From Myxococcales bacterium (GTDB lineage: Bacteria; Myxococcota; Myxococcia; Myxococcales; Myxococcaceae): a stretch of DNA of 64,000 nucleotides. This document shows, one piece after another, positions 60,406 to 64,000 of the stretch. Below the pieces are notes generated by a model that was given only the letters and a program-made list of their open reading frames with translations, was not told where the DNA came from and searched no databases. Every line of letters begins with the position of its first letter. The first letter of the stretch is position 1. The position numbers and the translations under genes are program-made. Location: positions 38,910-102,909 of the forward strand of contig JAUXRI010000316.1 in the NCBI GenBank assembly GCA_030681895.1, given 5' to 3'.

Positions 60406-61035
60406 GTGAAGCGCATGGCAGTCGACGAAGCTGAAGACCTCGAAGCGCTGGTGCTCTCGTATGCGCTTGGCACGGCTCCGGAGACCGAGCGTTCCCGCGT
60501 GAAACAGGCCATGGTTCAGGAGCCGGCGCTCGCGCAGCTGCTGGCCGAGGTCGACGACTCGCTGGAGGCCGTGGTCATGGGATTGGACGCGCCCCGGGCG
60601 CCCTGGAAGACCGTCGCCGAGAGCCTCGAGGGCGGGCGGCGCTTCAGTCACCTCGTGCCCCGGCTCGCGACCCTCTTCGACATCACCCCTGACGCCGCTG
60701 CGGCGCTGATGGAGCGCGTCGACATCCCCTCGGAGTGGATGGAGGGCCCCGGGCAGGGCGTGTGGTTGATGCCCGTCGCCGCAGGCCAGAAGTGGAGCGG
60801 CTACCTCACGACGTTGTTGCGGCTCGAGCCGGGCTCCCAGCTGCCGACCCACACGCACGGCGCCGAGGAGCAGGTGCTGCTCCTCGAGGGTGGCTATCGC
60901 GACGACCCCACCGGTGAGGAGTTCTGGCGCGGCGCGCTCGACGTTCGCGCCAGCGGCACCTCGCACAGCCTCACCGCGCTCGAGGGCATGGCGTGTGTCT
61001 GCGCGTCCGTCAGCCGTTTCCCGGAGGACGATTGA
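60406..61035 (+). CDS. ChrR-like cupin anti-sigma factor
   Basis: The 209-aa protein has an N-terminal helical anti-sigma domain (EALVLSYALGTAPETERSRVKQA) and a C-terminal ChrR-type cupin (LPTHTHGAEEQVLLLEGGY with two His and Glu as metal ligands). Classical ChrR releases its ECF sigma factor in response to singlet oxygen. Here the N-terminal part has none of the His/Cys zinc ligands normal for ChrR. The gene precedes the sigma gene, the reverse of most ChrR operons, and is coupled to it by a TTGA overlap. A start at ATG 60415 is equally possible. Confidence 0.82.
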   Translation: MKRMAVDEAEDLEALVLSYALGTAPETERSRVKQAMVQEPALAQLLAEVDDSLEAVVMGLDAPRAPWKTVAESLEGGRRFSHLVPRLATLFDITPDAAAALMERVDIPSEWMEGPGQGVWLMPVAAGQKWSGYLTTLLRLEPGSQLPTHTHGAEEQVLLLEGGYRDDPTGEEFWRGALDVRASGTSHSLTALEGMACVCASVSRFPEDD

Positions 61036-61610
61036 CGGGCGCTCGTTCACCCGCCTCCGACGCGTCTGACCGCGAGCTCTCTGACCGCCTCGCCCAGGGA
61101 GACCGGGAGGCGATGGGGCTGCTCTACCAGCGCTATGGCTCGGCGGTGTACGCGGCCATCGTGAAGGTGGCGCGCGACCGGGCCGAAGCCGACGAGGTGT
61201 TGCAGGAGGCCTTCCTCGAGGCGTGGCGTCGCGCCGAGCAGTACCAGCCGGAGCGCGCCAACGTGGCCGCGTGGCTCATCACCATCGGGCGAAGCCGCGC
61301 CATCGACCGCCTGCGCGCGAACGGCACCACTCACCGCACCGCCGAGCTGGAAGGAAGGGGCCTGCCAGCCCAGCGCCCGGGCCCCGACGTCGTCGTCGAC
61401 TTCGTGCGCGCACGCGTCGCGGTGCACCGTGAGCTGAACTCGTTGCCCGTCGAGCAGCGGCTGCTCCTGGACCTGTCGTGGAACGAGGGGCTCTCGCATC
61501 GGGAGATCGCCGCGCGCACCGGCGTTCCCCTCGGCACGGTGAAGACGCGCACCCGCACGGCGATGCAGTCGTTGCACCACGCGCTGCGGTCGTTCAAGGC
61601 CGACGCGTAG
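61032..61610 (+). CDS. ECF sigma factor of the ChrR-associated type
   Basis: The 192-aa protein starts at TTG 61032, with GGAGG 5 nt upstream, and overlaps the stop of the anti-sigma gene. Region 2 (GLLYQRYGSAVYAAI, DEVLQEAFLEAWRRAEQY, WLITIGRSRAIDRLR) and region 4 (LPVEQRLLLDLSWNEGLSHREIAARTGVPLGTVKTRTRTAM) are complete. It should direct transcription of a stress regulon when released from the ChrR-like protein. Its stop abuts that of the convergent histidine kinase gene. Confidence 0.92.
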   Translation: MTGARSPASDASDRELSDRLAQGDREAMGLLYQRYGSAVYAAIVKVARDRAEADEVLQEAFLEAWRRAEQYQPERANVAAWLITIGRSRAIDRLRANGTTHRTAELEGRGLPAQRPGPDVVVDFVRARVAVHRELNSLPVEQRLLLDLSWNEGLSHREIAARTGVPLGTVKTRTRTAMQSLHHALRSFKADA

Positions 61611-62951
61611 TCAGTTGGCGAAACGAACGCGAAGGCAGGCGCCACCTTCTGGCGCGGAGTCGATGCTGACGCTCGCGCCTTCCGCCTCGGCGATGGCCCT
61701 CACCACCGACAAGCCCAGTCCACTGCCCGGAGTGCCCTTCGCGCTGCTGCCGCGGAAGAAGCGCTCGAAGACCTGCTCCCGCTCCGAGGCGGGAATGCCC
61801 GGGCCGCTGTCGCGCACCTCGAGCACCGAGCCCTTCACCTCGACGCGCACCACGCCGCCCTCGGGCGTGTAGGTGAGCGCGTTGTCGAGCAGCGCGTCGA
61901 GCAGCTCGCGCAGTCGTGTCCTCGAGGCGACGACGGTGGCGCCGTCGGGTGCGCTCACGGCGAGGTCGATGGATTTCGCGTGGGCCCGGGCGTCGAAGAG
62001 CCGCTTCGTTTCGAAGAGCAGCTCGTTCATGTCGACTGACGTGCGCTCCGTGGGCGTCGTCGCGTCGGCCCGCGAGAGCGAGAGCAAGCCATCGACCAGC
62101 TTCGCGGAGTCGCGCGCCGAGGCCGCGATGTCGTCGAGCATCGCCTTGTAGTCAGGCACCGTGCGCTCCTTGCGCAGCGCGACCTCGGCCTGAGAGAGGA
62201 CTGCAGCGAGTGGCGTGCGCAGCGCATGACTGGCGCGCGCGATGAAGTGGCGTTGGGCTTCGGTCGCTGTGGCGAGCCGCCCGAGCGCACCGTTGAAGGC
62301 GTCGGCGAGGCCCTTCGAGTCGGGGTCCAGTCCGCTCACGTCCAGGCGCGCGGTCGTCGAGTTCGTGTCGAGGCTCCGCGCGGCGGCGGTCAGTCGATTC
62401 AAGGGAGCGAGGAACACCCGCGCCAGCAGCGCCGCGCCCGCGACGCCGAGCACGATGGCGACCCCGAGGGCGAGCAGCAGGCCCAGCCACACCCGGTCCG
62501 CGAGGCCTGAGAACGCGGCCAGCGGCGCCGCGACCCGGAGCACGTACGACTGCGCTTCGCTCTCGTGCTCGACGCGCGGCGTGAAGGTCATCGACCACAC
62601 CCGCAGGAGGCCCTTGCTCGTCGAGACCGTGTTCGCGCCGCTCGGTGGGAGGGCTGCTTCGACGTGCCACCGCCCTTCTTGCAGCACCACGTCGCCGCTC
62701 GGCCCCTCGACGCGGAACGGCCAACCGTGCGCCGTCACCGTGGGGCCGTCGTCGTCGTCTCCAGCGCGCTCGAGCTCGCCGTGCTCCTGGTGCATCGAGC
62801 CGGCGAGGGACAGCGCGCGGCGAGAGAGCTCCGCGTCGACGACCTCGAGCGTCCACCGCTGCAGCCCGGTGGAGACGAGGAGCCCAACGCCCGACACCAC
62901 GAGCGCGAGCAGCGTCGCGACGAACACCATCAGCTTCAGGCGCAGCGTCAT
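61611..62951 (-). CDS. Membrane sensor histidine kinase
   Basis: The 446-aa protein has a first membrane helix (about 8-30), a periplasmic region with a short acidic stretch (GDDDDGP), a second helix (about 155-178), HAMP, the H-box ASHALRTPLA with H242, and ATP-binding motifs N (ALLDNALTYTPEGG), G1 (RDSGPGIP) and G2 (GSGLGLSVV). It is the partner of the OmpR-type regulator encoded upstream. Between them lies the 30-aa mini-ORF whose start is a copy of this gene's start. Confidence 0.93.
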   Translation of the reverse strand: MTLRLKLMVFVATLLALVVSGVGLLVSTGLQRWTLEVVDAELSRRALSLAGSMHQEHGELERAGDDDDGPTVTAHGWPFRVEGPSGDVVLQEGRWHVEAALPPSGANTVSTSKGLLRVWSMTFTPRVEHESEAQSYVLRVAAPLAAFSGLADRVWLGLLLALGVAIVLGVAGAALLARVFLAPLNRLTAAARSLDTNSTTARLDVSGLDPDSKGLADAFNGALGRLATATEAQRHFIARASHALRTPLAAVLSQAEVALRKERTVPDYKAMLDDIAASARDSAKLVDGLLSLSRADATTPTERTSVDMNELLFETKRLFDARAHAKSIDLAVSAPDGATVVASRTRLRELLDALLDNALTYTPEGGVVRVEVKGSVLEVRDSGPGIPASEREQVFERFFRGSSAKGTPGSGLGLSVVRAIAEAEGASVSIDSAPEGGACLRVRFAN

Positions 62952-63040
62952 GCGGGCACCGCGGCAGGGTCGAAGAGGGATCGCCCATCGTCCAACATCA
63001 CGTGCGCGAGCAGCATCGCGACGAACACCATCAGCGTCAT
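62948..63040 (-). CDS. 30-aa mini-ORF formed by a duplicated operon junction
   Basis: This frame starts at ATG 63040, overlapping the regulator stop (ATGA), and ends in a TGA overlapping the kinase ATG (ATGA). It reads MTLMVFVAMLLA, a shortened copy of the kinase N-terminus MTLRLKLMVFVATLLA, then ten unique residues, then FDPAAVPA, a copy of the regulator C-terminus. The DNA of about 30 bases at 62944-62975 and 63035-63065 is nearly identical. This is a tandem duplication of the gene junction that kept frame and translational coupling. Whether the peptide matters is unknown. Confidence 0.6.
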   Translation of the reverse strand: MTLMVFVAMLLAHVMLDDGRSLFDPAAVPA

Positions 63041-63726
63041 GCGGGCACCGCGGCAGGGTCGAAGCGGTAGCCAGCGCCGCGTTGGGTGGTGATGCACTCG
63101 GCGCCGCGCAGCCCGGCCGCGTCGAGCTTCTTGCGCAGTCGCGCCACGAAGACGTCGATGACGTTCGAGTCGCGGTCGCTCTCCTCGTTGTACAGGTGCT
63201 CGACGAGCCGCGTGCGCGACCAGGTGGTGTTGGGCTGCAGCACGAGGAGCTCGAGCAGGGAGTACTCCGATGACGTCAGCTCGAGGCCCACGCCGCGCAC
63301 CGAGGCCAGCCTCGAGCCGAGGTCGAGGGAGAGGGCTCCGAAGCTGACGACGTTCGACGAGGTGCCTTTGGAGCGACGCACCAGCGCGCGCACCCGGGCG
63401 AGCAGCTCGGCGAACGCGAACGGCTTCACGAGGTAGTCGTCGGCGCCGGCCTCGAGCCCGTCGACGCGGTCGTGCACCTCGCCGAGCGCCGTGAGCAACA
63501 GCACCGGCGTCGAGATGTTCTTCTTCCGCAGCGCCTTCAGCACCGACAGGCCGTCACCGGCCGGCATCATTCGGTCGAGCACGATGACGTCGAAGGCCAC
63601 CTCGGTGGCGAGGTGGAGCGCGGACTCTCCATCGCCGACGACGTCGACGGTGAAGCCCTCTTCGGTGAGGCCCTGCGCGACGCTCTTCGCGAGGGCCACG
63701 GTGTCTTCAGCGAGGAGCAGGCGCAT
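63037..63726 (-). CDS. OmpR-family response regulator
   Basis: The 229-aa protein has a receiver domain (AEDT at 6-9, phosphorylation site D51 in VIVLDRMMP, K101 in LVKPF) and a winged-helix domain (LTSSEYSLLELLVLQPN, NVIDVFVARLRKKLDAAGL, TQRGAGYRF). It pairs with the histidine kinase downstream. The 5' end overlaps by 20 bases the 3' end of the diheme cytochrome gene on the same strand, so they likely form one transcript; the system may respond to envelope or redox stress. Confidence 0.94.
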   Translation of the reverse strand: MRLLLAEDTVALAKSVAQGLTEEGFTVDVVGDGESALHLATEVAFDVIVLDRMMPAGDGLSVLKALRKKNISTPVLLLTALGEVHDRVDGLEAGADDYLVKPFAFAELLARVRALVRRSKGTSSNVVSFGALSLDLGSRLASVRGVGLELTSSEYSLLELLVLQPNTTWSRTRLVEHLYNEESDRDSNVIDVFVARLRKKLDAAGLRGAECITTQRGAGYRFDPAAVPA

Positions 63727-64000
63727 CGGTGGGAATTCTCACCTCGTGCTCACCGAATGCACCCTCATTCGCCCGCGGGTGACAGGCGGCGCAGTTGGCG
63801 GCGCTGGTGATGGCCTTGCGGGCGTAGACCGATGGGCGCACCTCGTCGTGTTCCCGCACCCACCAGCCGGTGGTGGTGATGCGCAGCGTCGGCTTCGGCA
63901 GCGCAGGTCCGGCATTCTTCACGAGCCACGCCTCGAGCGTCTGCTTCGTCGCGACGTCGACGGCCGCGTTCTGCCCGAAGTGGTCGGTGAGACCGCCCAT
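63707..64000 (-). CDS. Diheme cytochrome c (DHC-like), C-terminal part
   Basis: The final 97 codons of a minus-strand gene whose start is beyond the window. They contain WWVREHDEVRPSVY and, near the end, NCAACHPRANEGAF ending in VRIPTDAPAP, the pattern of the second heme site (CxxCH) of the soluble diheme cytochrome c (DHC) family. DHC passes electrons between a membrane cytochrome b and small heme proteins. ATG at 64000 is probably internal. The 3' end overlaps the regulator gene. Confidence 0.75.
   Translation of the reverse strand: MGGLTDHFGQNAAVDVATKQTLEAWLVKNAGPALPKPTLRITTTGWWVREHDEVRPSVYARKAITSAANCAACHPRANEGAFGEHEVRIPTDAPAPR

Noticed and set aside
1..64000. Search for tRNA, rRNA, insertion sequence, integrase, phage or secretion-system genes
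   Set aside because: No cloverleaf-like tail, no rRNA signature and no transposase, integrase or phage structural motif was seen in any convincing reading frame.

Overview
The window is GC-rich DNA with dense, strongly G/C-third-position coding, almost certainly from a member of the Myxococcota (myxobacteria). The support is indirect but consistent. There are two TIGR02996-type proteins and an MXAN_5187-like protein, families I associate with myxobacteria. Many short lipoproteins carry Gly/Ser-rich stalks, and PEGA proteins, a soluble-plus-membrane Ser/Thr kinase with a TPR-like tail, and several ECF-sigma and two-component modules are present. I saw no rRNA, tRNA, CRISPR array, insertion sequence or phage gene. 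About 55 genes cover nearly the whole window; only one non-coding stretch exceeds 300 bases (47764-48147).

Layout. 1-6.9 kb: a truncated helical protein, a carboxypeptidase-regulatory/PDZ surface protein with a HAD phosphatase upstream, a LysR regulator facing a lipoprotein gene, and further lipoproteins. 7-9.6 kb: a Ser/Thr kinase. 9.7-17.4 kb (minus strand): an ECF sigma factor, a membrane protein that looks like an anti-sigma factor fused to a cupredoxin domain, then a complete RND efflux operon (permease, adaptor, a duplicated 53-aa mini-ORF, TolC-type channel). 17.6-38.4 kb: mostly cell-envelope and secreted proteins (PEGA protein, PNGase F-like protein, MopE-like Cys-rich/Gly-rich protein, Gly/Ser-stalk lipoproteins), plus Lgt, a DUF2252 protein, a haloalkane dehalogenase and a TIGR02996 protein. 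39.1-47.8 kb: an NtrC-type response regulator and histidine kinase transcribed divergently from a second complete RND efflux operon, which they probably control. 48-61 kb: another TIGR02996 protein, a DUF3108 protein, lipoproteins, a PIG-L deacetylase coupled to an outer-membrane receptor-like barrel, a zinc-ribbon/pilin-like fusion, a ferredoxin-reductase-like flavoprotein and a PEGA protein. 60.4-64 kb: a ChrR-like anti-sigma/ECF sigma pair, an OmpR/EnvZ-type two-component pair with a duplicated 30-aa mini-ORF at its junction, and the end of a diheme cytochrome c gene.

The observations I consider most worth following are: (i) the sigma / anti-sigma-cupredoxin pair immediately upstream of an RND operon, which suggests a periplasmic copper (or redox) sensor; (ii) two independent operon junctions where the end of one gene (and in one case also the start of the next) has been duplicated in frame, leaving mini-ORFs coupled by ATGA overlaps on both sides; (iii) a zinc ribbon fused to a pilin-like transmembrane helix without the prepilin cleavage site. 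All functional statements are from reading the sequence; no database search was possible.
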